Assembly: GCA_022559845.1 (NCBI GenBank)
Contig: CM040120.1
Location: 164,654,334-164,718,333 of the forward strand
DNA: 64,000 nt
Direction: 5' to 3'
Origin: Amorphophallus konjac
Lineage: Eukaryota; Streptophyta; Magnoliopsida; Alismatales; Araceae
The position numbers were made by a program, and so were the translations under genes. The notes beneath the pieces are model-generated. The model was not told the DNA's origin. It saw only the letters and a list, made by a program, of their open reading frames with translations, and searched no databases. Each line of letters starts with the position of its first letter. The stretch's first letter is position 1. Shown piece after piece: positions 9,210 to 19,253 of the stretch.

Positions 9210-12200
9210 TGTAATGCCCTGGATCCTTGGTAGGTCTTGCTGGATCTTCATTGGATCTTTTGGATTGGTTTCGGTGAGTTTCGGTTCACTTTGGTGGCTT
9301 CCGAGTTGAGCTTTACGAGCCGTGTGGGTTTTTCTCTCGTACTAGTTACAGAACCTTACGGTGAGTTTGTTTCTCAGTTCCTCGACTCGCGGATGCTACA
9401 ACGACGATGTACTCTTCGAGCCGGTCATTTCGACTATTTTTGCGTATTTTTCGGAGATAGGGCCAGAAATCAGATTTTTTGAAAATTAGGAAAATTCCTA
9501 ATTTCTTTTCCTTTTTCTTTCCTTTTCCTCTCTCCTCCTTCTCATTCGCACGCTCACCTCTCTCTCTCCCGTTCTCTCTCGTTCTCCCGCCTTCTCGCCT
9601 CCGGCTGCAGACGGAGGGGTGCAAGGGCGTGCTGGTGATGACGAGATGCTGCTGAGGTGCGCGATAGTGCGAGGATCGAGATGGATTTGGCGCGATCCCG
9701 AACGGTGGATTCAAAGCCGACGGTTCGATTCGTGGCGCGGTTTAGTCCCTTCGGGGCACGGTTTCTTCGGTGGAGGTAGGGTGACGGTTCCTCACTTCTT
9801 CCTCTCCGTTTTCCCTGCCATTGCACGTCGTTTGGCAAGGAAACGGCCGAGTTTGGGATTGTTTAGTCTAAACCGTGATTTTCGGAGTTTTTAGGGTTCG
9901 CCAAAAAACGGCAACCATTTGTAGCTCGGTTAGTGTTGAACTGACCGTTGGGATGTTAGGATCCCATCCATGCTTATTTTGTGTTGATCGGTGGTCATTC
10001 GAGGCCGGTAGGAGCCCGGGAACCTCGTTGACCCATTTAGGGTTGATTCATTGGAATCGCCCGGATCTTGTGTTTTTGTGGTTGCATGTGGGCTTTTGAG
10101 CCATTTTATGTTGTTATTTGTCATTTGGGTTTGGTTCCCCAGCGTTTCGGCGTGAATGGGGAGTGGAATGGGCCGGTTTGGCCATTCCCTTGTTTTCCCG
10201 CCGTGACCGATATAGCGGTCGTTCCATGGACCGTTACATGGCCCTGACGGCCCTACGATAGACCGCCACTTCGTTTGGCGTTTAGAGTTTTGTGGCTTCT
10301 GGGTGTGTGACGGCTCTGGGGAGGGGCGTCACACCCATGTAACGTGCCTGTGTTAACGCGTTACATTGCTTCGTCGTTTTGAGTTTTGGGGTTAAGTCGG
10401 TTCCTCTAACGTGCTTGACCTAGCGCGTTAGATGGATGTAACGCGCCCTGTGCTGGCCGTTACATTCCGTTTGACCGACGTTGACCATTAGAGGCGGTGC
10501 CTCTGACGGTGGTTCCCCCGTGCATTAGGCCTGTGTAACGCGTCCTCTCTGGACCGTTACATGTTGTTTTGGCTGAGTGGGGTTGCTGCGCCATTGGATG
10601 TAACGGTGAGGCCCCTGTGCGTCAGGCATTTGTAACGCGGCCTGTGCTGGCCGTTACATGCCTCTCAGCCTCTATTTTTGTCTTAAGCCAGTGTGTAGCA
10701 CGCCTGCTCCTGCGCGTCAGGCGTGTGTAACGCGCTTGGCCTAGCGCGTTACATGGCTCGAGTTGCCGTGGATTTTTGTCTTCGGTTTGTGGTTGTAACG
10801 CACCTTGTTCTACGTGTTAGGTGCTTGTAACGCGCCTTCCATGGCACGTTACATTTGTTGTGTTTGCGTTTTGGTCCGTGTTGGCCCTGACGGCCCTGGT
10901 CGGGCGCGTCAGGTGTGTGTAGCGCGCCCCGTGCTAGCTGTTACATGCTGTTTTCTGTGTTTTAGAGTTGGTTAGGGCGGTGTGAGTGACGGCTGCTCCC
11001 CCGACCGTCGCTTGGAGTGTAACGGCCCAGGTCTAGACCGTCATATGCTTGTAGCGGTCTAGGGGTGGCGCGTTACATGCCTTGTGCTCCGATTTCGTTC
11101 TTCTGGTTTCTGCTTGTCTTGGCTTGGCCTTGTGGTTAGCCCGTTGTCCCGTGGATGTCTCCTGACATCCTACGAGGGCTAGGACTACATTGTAAGGTAG
11201 CCAGGGGTCTTTTTCCTTGTGGTAGGATTCTCTATCCTACTCTTGTGTGTGTCTTTGGTTGGGTTCCGGTCAACCCGGGGTGACCCCGGGGTTGACGAGT
11301 AGCCCTGTGTGTGTCTCGGTGGTTTTGTCCGGCCCGAGACACTGGTTCTGGATACCTTGAGGTATTGCCTTACCTCGGTTTGCGCATCCAGGTGTGCTGA
11401 GGGTTGCTGGTGTTCCCTCAGGTCTCCGTGTGTTATTTTCTGCGGAGCGTTGTTTCTTCTAGCTTAGGATTAGACCGATTGGCGGCTTGTTCCGCTGTTT
11501 GTGACGATCTTGTCATTGAGTCATCCGACTCAAGGATCGTTACGTTGTAGGTCTAGTTGCCTTATCCTGAGTCTGTTCGGCGGTGGTTGTACTGCCAGGA
11601 GTGCTGTCTGTTCTTGCGACAGGGTTTGTGGGATGTCTGCACTTTAGCACTCGTTTTTTCGAGTCTTGTGCCTCGTGAGCCTCCGTTTGTTGTTACACTT
11701 CGGTCTCTTGAGTGCCGGCCTGCTTGCGGATAGCGGAGGGTTCCCGTACACGGTTTGTAAGCTAGTTCCGTGGGCTCCCAGCCAACGATAGCGTCCTGCC
11801 GAAAGAGAAAACTAGCTAGAGGACCTGGCTTAGGCTAGAGCCAGTGTGTGCACACGTTGTCAGGGACTGAGGACTTACGTCGACGGACGTGACCCTGACT
11901 AGTTACTTGTCTTGTTATTGTTCTATTTCTGGTTCAGCATATGTTGGTGCTGCCTCTCCTTGGACTCGGAGCGGTTGTTCCTTGGACTTGGTTTTGAGTA
12001 CCTTGGCCTCCGCCGTTCTGGGCATGTGTAGGTAGGTACTTGTGGCGCAGCGTAAGACGTGAGTGACGCAGCTGGCTGTTCCTGTGAGGAGGTGCTTCCG
12101 TCACGTGACACGTGACTCTCGGCGTTTCTTGCGCATTGTGACCTTTGCGAGTGGCCCTTTCATGGCTGTACTCGGGGTCGGTGCCCTGTTACGTGCGCGA

Positions 12201-13048
12201 CGTTCTGGTTGTGCGTGGGGCGGCGTGCACGGCGTTCTAGTCATTCTGGTTGTCGTCCGTTTGGGTCTTTTCTAGACCTTTTCCATTTGTGTAGTTGGCT
12301 TTTTCCCTCTTCTCAGTTTTGGCCGACGGACTGGTGTACCCTACCGTGTGAGTTTAGGGTTGACCATCTGTTGCCTTTTGGAGTAGCTTAGCGTGCCGAG
12401 TTCTCCTCGGTGGCCGTGTTCCGGGTTTTGCGGCCTCGCTCTTTCTTTTGGTTGAGCTTCCCTTGCTCTTAGCATGTTCCCTACTCCTGTTGTCCCTGTT
12501 CTATTTACAGCTTTGTAGTGTAGCTTTTCCTGCTTTGCTGTTTTACAGTTGCTTCCATTGCACTGTGTGTTTTCCAGTGGGGATCCGCATGACCCCTACT
12601 GAGTTTCTGGTTAGAGACTCACCCCTGCTTTTTAGGTGGGTTTCGCCTTCTGCTTCCACGTGGTTCCTGGAGTGTGCGTGCTCGTTGCGTGCCGTTGCTG
12701 CCAGCTGGTACCTGCGTCGGGCTTCTCCCGACCTTTTGGTACATCTTTCATTTCTGTCGACTGTACTATGCTAGACTTGTTGTCTTTAGCTTTGGACTGA
12801 CTCTGGGATATAATTGTTAATTTGAACAGTTAATTAAAAAGTAATTTTATTTCTGCTACTTTAGCAAACCTATCTAATGAAATTTAATTACTTACTGTAC
12901 TATCTCTGTGGCTTCAATGTACTCTACATGTGCCTTTTTCCCTTCGGAGCTTTCCCGCTCTTGGGAGGCCTCACGGGTTCCATGCGGTATCACGCGTATC
13001 CGGTAGTCCTACCGGGTATGCCGGGTATCCGGAATCTGGGTCACTACA
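9210..13048 (+). repeat. LTR C of ABC, full length (3839 bp)
   Basis: Starts TGTAATGCCC, ends GTCACTACA and is collinear with LTR B throughout, with scattered substitutions and small indels (for example an 11-bp gap near 12538 relative to 6670). It carries the same palindrome array and conserved downstream block. It is followed directly by the duplication GTTTC. Confidence 0.92.
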
Positions 13049-13053
13049 GTTTC
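13049..13053. repeat. Target-site duplication GTTTC, right copy
   Basis: Partner of 905-909. Confidence 0.9.
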
Positions 13054-13637
13054 CCCTCCCCGCCTGGCCGGCTTAAAGCCCCTCCCTGCGGGAGGTAGTG
13101 TTTGAATGTATGTGTGACTCCCCCTCCTGTTGTTCCACCCCCTTGCATGGGGAGTAGTCTTGTAAATCTTTAAAATAGGTTCAAGCTACTCCAGTGCAGC
13201 GTGTGGGGAAACCACGCTTCCCCGCTCACCCACGTCTCCGAGCGGGACCAGTTTCTTCAAACCGGTCGAGTAAGTGTTCTAACCTTGATTCCCTTAGTGC
13301 TTGTCCTTTCAATATTAGTTCATAGCTCCGCTGGCCGTGAGAGTGAGTGCTCGGTCCCTCATGCTCCGTTGCTTCGAGTGACCACCGTGGGGAAGAGTGT
13401 AACCCGTGCCCTCGGCACAATGTCGGCTCCATTGAATTGGTCCTCCATTCCCTTGGGAACAAACCTTAGCCTTGCTGGCCCTCTACCAGCAAAGGCCCAG
13501 CCCTCACATCCTCCACTTGGCATCGCCGAGTTACCCCGGGTTTGGGTGAGTGTCGGGTGAGTGACCGCTGATTTCGGTCCATTACTATTATGAATTATGC
13601 TTGCTTGTTAAAGTCCAAGGGCGTGTCACATCACTCT
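13054..13637. other. Unassigned target sequence right of the ABC complex
   Basis: Continuation of the sequence at 1-909. It holds no coding frame I recognise; a 119-codon frame (13201-13560, +) has no known domain. At about 13638 the sequence changes abruptly into the middle of element M's LTR, without a target duplication. Confidence 0.4.
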
Positions 13638-14314
13638 ACCTCCACCGAAGATTCGACGCGCCGTGGACGCCGATCCACGAAGAAAACTCCACGAAACCCT
13701 CATTCTTCCCGAGCTTCCCACGAACCACGCACGCCACCACGATCACCACGCCGCCACCGCCGTCGCCGCGCTGTCGCCCACTACCGTCTGTAGCCGAAGG
13801 GGAGCATGCCGCCGCCGCATCCACGGGAGAGGGGGAGGAGAGGGGGCACCGGTCTCTCTCGGGAGGAAGAAAGGAGGAAGAAGAAGAAAAAGAAAAAGGA
13901 AAAGAAAAAAGGAAAAGAAATAGGGGTTATATAGAAAATTTGGATTTTCCAAAAAATACAATAAATAGAATAATATACCCCCGTGATCTTCGGAACACAC
14001 TGATGGCCGTGGTAACGTCCCGGTGTCGGAGAATGCAACGGTTCACCCTGTACCGGGTTCCGAAAGTCCGAAAGATGAAAACACGCGTAAAACCCAAAGC
14101 GCAACCCGGGACCCACAAAGGCGCTCCGAAAATTCCAAAAAAATTCTGGCATGCTCCTCACAACACCATGGACCCAAAGAAACTCACGGGCACACCACCA
14201 ATGGGTCCGAAAATCCGGTAAAAATAGTCTAAAGCTCAAATAGACACAATCCGCAACCCACGAAAAGTGATCCGAAACCCGCGGATCTAGATCCGAAAAA
14301 CCCGGGGCATTACA
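13638..14314 (-). repeat. 3' LTR of M, fragment (677 of about 3220 bp)
   Basis: Collinear with 46374-47046 of the 5' LTR. It contains a minus-strand TATA box (CTATATAA, 13927-13934) followed by a pyrimidine-rich leader (purine-rich on this strand, 13835-13925). It ends CATTACA against the polypurine tract. The remaining 2.5 kb of this LTR are missing to the left. The 206-codon frame at 13601-14221 is a by-product of the low-complexity leader. Confidence 0.85.
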
Positions 14315-14345
14315 GCCCTCCCCCCTTAAAGAAATTTCATCCTCA
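14315..14345 (-). other. Polypurine tract region of M
   Basis: On the minus strand GGATGAAATTTC is followed by TTTAAGGGGGGAGGGC, abutting the TG of the 3' LTR. The same phrase (GAGGATGAAA..TTTAAGGAGGGAGGGAC) precedes the 3' LTR of DE. Confidence 0.82.
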
Positions 14346-15205
14346 AAATTAAGGACAAACTCAGGAACACGGTGTTGGGACGCTAAAGGGTGATCTAGAG
14401 GGGGTTGAATAGATCATACACCCGTTAACGATTTACTACAGTAGAATCAAATGCGGAATTAAAACTTCTACTGAACAGATAGTGGGCACAATGCGAATAC
14501 CACCCAGAACAGATGAAGAACCGTCCTAAGCATACATCTACTGCGCGAAGATAGAAATATAGAAGCTAGGCAAACCACAAAACAATCACACAGTAGACAA
14601 AGGATTTTAGGTGGTTCGGTCCTCCAGACCTACATCCACCCCACACTCAACCCGAGTGTGGCTTACTGCTGACTCACAGCTTGAACCGCTGGGCCTCACA
14701 GCTTGCCTACAATCCGCTGAGCCTCACAGCTTGCTGTCCGAGGTATCCACCTCGCCTGCTGAGCCTCACAGCTTGCTGTCCAGAGGAATCCTCCTTTGCA
14801 AAACCCGATGGGCAATACAACTTAGCCGTCCAGTGGAATCCACCACTGCAAGTGCTGCCACACAGCTTGAACACAAGAGTTTCGGAAGACAAAACAAAAG
14901 ACAAACAAAATAAAAAGGAAATGTATCCCTGTAGGGAATATCACTCAAACAAGTGAGCAACCTCAGATCTGGTTTTGAACCAAAGATCTGAGGAACGAAC
15001 TCCTTCTCTCTCTCTCTCTTCTTCTTCTCTTCACACTCTGCTCGAGCTCTCTATCTCTCACTTTTTCTCTTATGCTTCTTCTCTCTTTCTTTTCTTCTTC
15101 TTCTCTTTTCTCTGGATCGAACAACTCTCTATTCTTTCTCTCTGCTTCTGCTCTACTCCTTCTCTCCATCTGCTTCGATCAGTCTTCATCTGTTGACGAA
15201 GGTTT

Positions 15206-15216
15206 CCTTTTATAAG
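15206..15216 (-). promoter_or_regulatory. TATA box of Copia-1 3' LTR
   Basis: CTTATAAAAGG on the minus strand, upstream (in that orientation) of a purine/pyrimidine-biased leader; the equivalent in the 5' LTR is 23295-23305. The motif and its LTR position fit a Pol II promoter. Confidence 0.65.
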
Positions 15217-15369
15217 CAGTCACTGCAGGAGCAGCACTGGGCACGTGTCTTCCACATTTACCGCCCAAGTGTTTTGGCCATGTGTCATCCTGTCATCCCT
15301 TCCAGCCTCGGATCACGTGCCCCTTCATTAAGCTTCACGAACAGAGCCTGTCAGATAGAGAATTATCAG

Positions 15370-16345
15370 TTTAATATCGACACATTGTATAGACTTCGTT
15401 CGATGCATCAAGCAATGTGTGGACTTGATAATGCGAAGATAATGTATAGACTTTGCAGTGTGTGCAATGATGCACAAGATGAAGTATGCACAATGGCTGT
15501 ATGGACTTGGCGTTCTGAACAATGTACATACTTGCTGTGAAGAACAATGCCCAAATGCAGTGTATGGACTTAGCGTGAATGCAATGCAAACACAAGAGTG
15601 TATAGACTTGATGAATGCGATGCAGACACACAGAGTGTGTAGACTTGATGAACAATGCATTCTAGGCAAACCCTGTACAGACTTGAATGATGAAGCACAC
15701 GATGCAATGTGAAGACTTTGAAGAACATATGCTGTACTGCAAGATGGCAGTGTACACACTTGGTGTCCACTTGAGACGCTCAGTGAGACGGTGAGCAATG
15801 TACAGACTTGCTGAATTGAGAGCATGAACAGTCTGTAAACAGTGCAATGTATAGACTTTGGCTAGACAAGCTACAGGGCCGATGTATAGACTTTGCAAAT
15901 GTTCAGACTTGAAAGCTCAACCAGTGTACAGACTTGCCACCGACCAAAGTATAGACTTGAAAAGCTTGAACACAGTGATGTGCAGACTTTGTGATGTATA
16001 GACTTATGAATGCAACGTAGGTGAAGACCCCAATGTATAGACTTCCAATATGAATGCAACCGCTGTACAGACTTGGAATTTCAACAGAAGGATGTACAGA
16101 CTTGGAAAGTCAATCTGCTGAATGTACAGACTTGGTGACTGAACATAGGTAAAGATAAGCACTGTATAGATTTCATGCAGCTAGCCAACAAGCGGATGTA
16201 TAGACTTAGCGTTATGAAGCTTGCAGGCTGTATAGACTTGCTAGTGTGAACGATGTATAGACTTGCCCATGGCTGTCTAGACTTTGCATGCGTGCTTATA
16301 CTTTGACAGAGGATGCGTTGTGCAATGTGTAGACTTGAAGCATGA
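15370..16345. repeat. Degenerate array of about 28 copies of TGTAYAGACTTG
   Basis: Nearly every 25-50 bp the motif TGTATAGACTTG or TGTACAGACTTG recurs, with unrelated spacer between copies. I count about 28 copies including degenerate ones. The same array is in the 5' LTR (about 23467-24450), with one additional 28-bp unit. On the minus strand it makes odd ORFs repeating 'KSIH' and 'QVCTL', which I take to be by-products. Its function is unknown. Confidence 0.88.
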
Positions 16346-16648
16346 AGCAAGTGACACAAAGTATGCACAAAGCAGATATTGAACTGAAGCTAACTGACAG
16401 AATGCAATGCATCTATACCGACTCACTGTAATGAATGCACCTGTGATACTCTCACTGTGTTGCTATCATCAAAACAAAATACATAAGCTAGACTTGAAGC
16501 ATGAAGCAAGTGACACAAAGTATGCACAAAGTAGATATTGAACTGAAGCTAACTGACAGAATGCAATGCATCTATACTGACTCACTGTAATGAATGCACC
16601 TGTGATACTCTCACTGTGTTGCTATCATCAAAACAAAATACATAAGCT
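16331..16648. repeat. 159-bp tandem duplication in Copia-1 LTR
   Basis: 16331-16489 and 16490-16648 are nearly identical, both beginning AGACTTGAAGCATGAAGC. The pair is also present in the 5' LTR (24446 and 24605), so it predates this insertion. Confidence 0.92.
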
Positions 16649-16665
16649 TGTGCCTAAGAGGCACA

Positions 16666-19253
16666 AAATTCTCCCCCTTTTTGATGATGGCAACAAAGTG
16701 ACAGTGAGTCACCGCACCAACAAAAAATAGTGAGTCACCTCACCAACAAAAATATTCTCCCCCTTTGACATGATCAAAAAGAAAGAAACACATGAGTGCA
16801 AATTGCAGCAAACATGCAGATGAACAGCTCAAAACTCCCCCTGAATGAATAACTCCCCTTGAAATATTTCTCCCCCTATGAAAAAGAATATGGACAGATA
16901 ATCAAAAGGTATAGAAGGTAGGAGGGTTACTGGACAACAGCTGAAGCATTGGTTCAGAAAATGAGCATGACTATAAACAACTGTTAAGGCATAAGAATCA
17001 GCAATATACAATCTTGACAGAAATTCAGGTTTAACAGTGATAAAAATAGAGTAAAGCAGCTGACCACTGAAAAAGAGTTTTAGACTTCATTTATAGCAAT
17101 GAATCTAAGGCACATGATTTTAATAGATAAGTCAGAAATAATACCCTTTGTGATTAAGCATGGAAGTTTAAGAAAGGCAACTTGAATGTGTATTGAGAAA
17201 AATAATTTTCACTCAATGACTTTTGATTTCATGGGTTACAGCAGTTTGTTTTTCACTTTTTCATTTTCAGAAACTGAGCTAAGTGAATAGACCAGTGGCA
17301 TTTATGCTGTTGACATTAGGTGTACACCTTGATCAGAGGCAGGTACCCCCAATTACTAGGCATAAACTACTGGATCTATTTCAGATCAAGACCTGCAAGG
17401 AACTATCTTCACCTTTGACATTAAGGGTACACCTTGATCAGAGGCCAGTACCCCCAGTTACTTGGTGAGGACTCCCCCTATATATTTGACCCTATGAATA
17501 GAGGTAGTCTGAAGCACTTCATGACTATGAATTCTCCTGCTTCTTTGGAGGAGATCACAGTTTCTCAATGCAATTCAACCATTGCTCTGTCACTGTGTTC
17601 AGCTCATTACATTTATGATCCTATTTACAGCTGCCCTGATATCTTTTAGAGAGATTGTTTAAAAATCAGTACACACTCTTATTCACCTGTTCTAGACATT
17701 TCCAGTTTAACACTTTCAGATATTACAAAAAGACTTTTTCTATTTTAACCATGAGACAAAGATTAAGAGCTATAAAAGTTTTCTTTTATCTCAAGTTCTG
17801 AAGTGCAGACACTTAACTCTTCAATTTATAAAGGTTAAACCTTTAGTTCCTTTCAATTTGTAAGAGTAATTCTTATAAATGAACAATTGCAATGACCACA
17901 GCTCAATGCACTAAACCAGATGCAATACTGTTGTTCAGTGAAGGTTAGGGAAATGATAGCAATAGTCATTAAGATCCAAGAGCATCTGATGTCAAAGAAT
18001 ATGAATGAATTGAGTGGGGACTCTGAGGAGTGAAAAGGATTCAAAGAATTGAACTAAACTCACAGCACCCCCTGACACCATGATGCAAAATATATGCAAT
18101 GCAATACACTGTTCTACATGCTGACTATGCAACAAATCTGATAATGATGACCAAGCGACAGCATACAAGCTCCCCCTGTCTATATGCACGAAATGTATTG
18201 AAATCACATCACATGATATCAAAATTTGCATTCGAATATGATTCATACAAATTAGACAGAAGAGAATTACCATTAGCATGATTGTTCAATTCATATTGCA
18301 GAAGCTCCAGTTTAGCACCAACAAATCAACATGTATGCATATGCAATTTCAGACAATCATTTATATGCAAATCAGGTATGAGGAAAGTTCAGAAAATCCA
18401 AACCTGACAATGATGATATGCCTAGGAGATTAGGGCGTCATTAGTCAGGGCATTAAGGATAATAATACCCCTGATAAACAGAAATCCTCTTCCGGGATAC
18501 ATCAGACGCGCATGCTCGCCTGTCCCCCCGGATGCTCTCCTGAGACCGAGTATGCCCTCCAGCGACTGCAGATGCTCCCCCACCATCAGTCAGGTTCATG
18601 CATTCTTAAAACCAGGTCGACACTTAGTGTCGACACTTCGGGTCGACACCTCAAGTGACATCGAAATGCCTTGAGCCCGCAATGCCTGCCCTCCTGATGA
18701 CAGTGATGCTCTCCTGAGGCAATTAATGCCCTCCAGAGACAGCATGTGCTTCCCTGCTAGAACCCAGACAGCATATGCTCCCCTGGAGCAGCGATTGCTC
18801 CCCTGACACTGAAGGATGCTCCCCTGATGCTGAGAATGCTCTCCTGAGGCAGAGTGGATCCCGTGCAGAGGCGCACGTTCAAGAGTTCTGACTCCACACT
18901 CTAACATTATGTACACATGCAATAACTAGCAAGAGAATAGCATTGAATTTGAGTAGAATTAAATTCAATAGCTGAGTCTGAAATACAGACAGATCAGCTA
19001 GACAAGAATAGAATATCAGACATCAAACAATCAAATCAACATGACTTTCTCAATTCAGTTCTGAAGGTAAATCACTTACCTGCTTTACCAGATTGATTTA
19101 TTTTTACCCTTGGTGTTGCACCAGATATTTTGACAAGGCCTCCAATTTCTTTCAGCTCTTAGGATTTTGGCCATGTCTCTTGTCATATGCCTGAAGTAGC
19201 TTTTTCTGTTTCATCAGTTTGTTCCTGGCTACCAGACATACCTGTAAACACAC
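16666..19253 (-). other. Copia-1 non-coding region between gag and 3' LTR
   Basis: Where pol should lie there are about 2.6 kb without a recognisable frame. The polypurine tract is at 16666-16680 (minus strand AAAGGGGGAGAATTT). Similar AGGGGGAG tracts recur near 16757, 16836, 16870 and 17470. A 50-bp phrase with GGTACACCTTGATCAGAGGC occurs twice (about 17300 and 17412). A minisatellite-like array lies at 18505-18860. This may be the scar of a lost pol and downstream ORF. Confidence 0.75.
18505..18860. repeat. Minisatellite-like array, consensus ATGCTCYCCTGA
   Basis: About 13 degenerate units of 18-27 bp around ATGCTCCCCTGA or ATGCCCTCC. They are interrupted near 18615-18650 by three copies of GTCGACAC. 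It is inside Copia-1's non-coding region and I know no function for it. Confidence 0.7.

Larger units (their letters stand above)
910..13048 (+). mobile_element. ABC: LARD-like Gypsy retrotransposon complex with three LTRs
   Basis: Order: truncated LTR A (910-2949), last 390 bp of an internal region (2950-3339), full LTR B (3340-7185), internal region (7186-9209), full LTR C (9210-13048). B and C are about 3.85 kb and begin TGTAATGCCC and end CTACA. An initiator-Met primer site follows B, and polypurine tracts precede B and C. The 2.0-kb internal region has no gag or pol frame I can recognise, so it fits the class of large retrotransposon derivatives (long LTRs, non-coding interior) and would need enzymes from a partner. 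The shared middle LTR implies unequal recombination after insertion; the outer duplication GTTTC is intact. Confidence 0.88.
14373..16665 (-). repeat. 3' LTR of Copia-1 (2293 bp)
   Basis: On this strand it runs from TGTTGGGACGC to GAGGCACA. It carries a minus-strand TATA box at 15206-15216 (CTTATAAAAGG), the TGTAYAGACTTG array (15370-16345) and a 159-bp tandem duplication (16331-16648). It lacks the MITE and shows the empty site (GTAGAATCAAATGCGG near 14441). It also lacks one 28-bp motif unit present in the other LTR near 24150-24180. Confidence 0.92.

Noticed and set aside
13601..14221. 206-codon plus-strand frame
   Set aside because: It reads through the purine-rich leader of M's LTR in antisense and has no domain; the copy at 46039-46701 does not conserve its frame well.
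15328..15825. 165-codon minus-strand frame with repeated KSIH/QVCTL (and its copy at 23417-23914)
   Set aside because: Its repeats are the translation of the 12-bp LTR motif; other frames are also open, and it overlaps the LTR. I treat it as a by-product.
15370..16345. CRISPR-like array
   Set aside because: The repeat is only 12 bp and degenerate, spacers vary in length, and the setting is a plant retrotransposon LTR.
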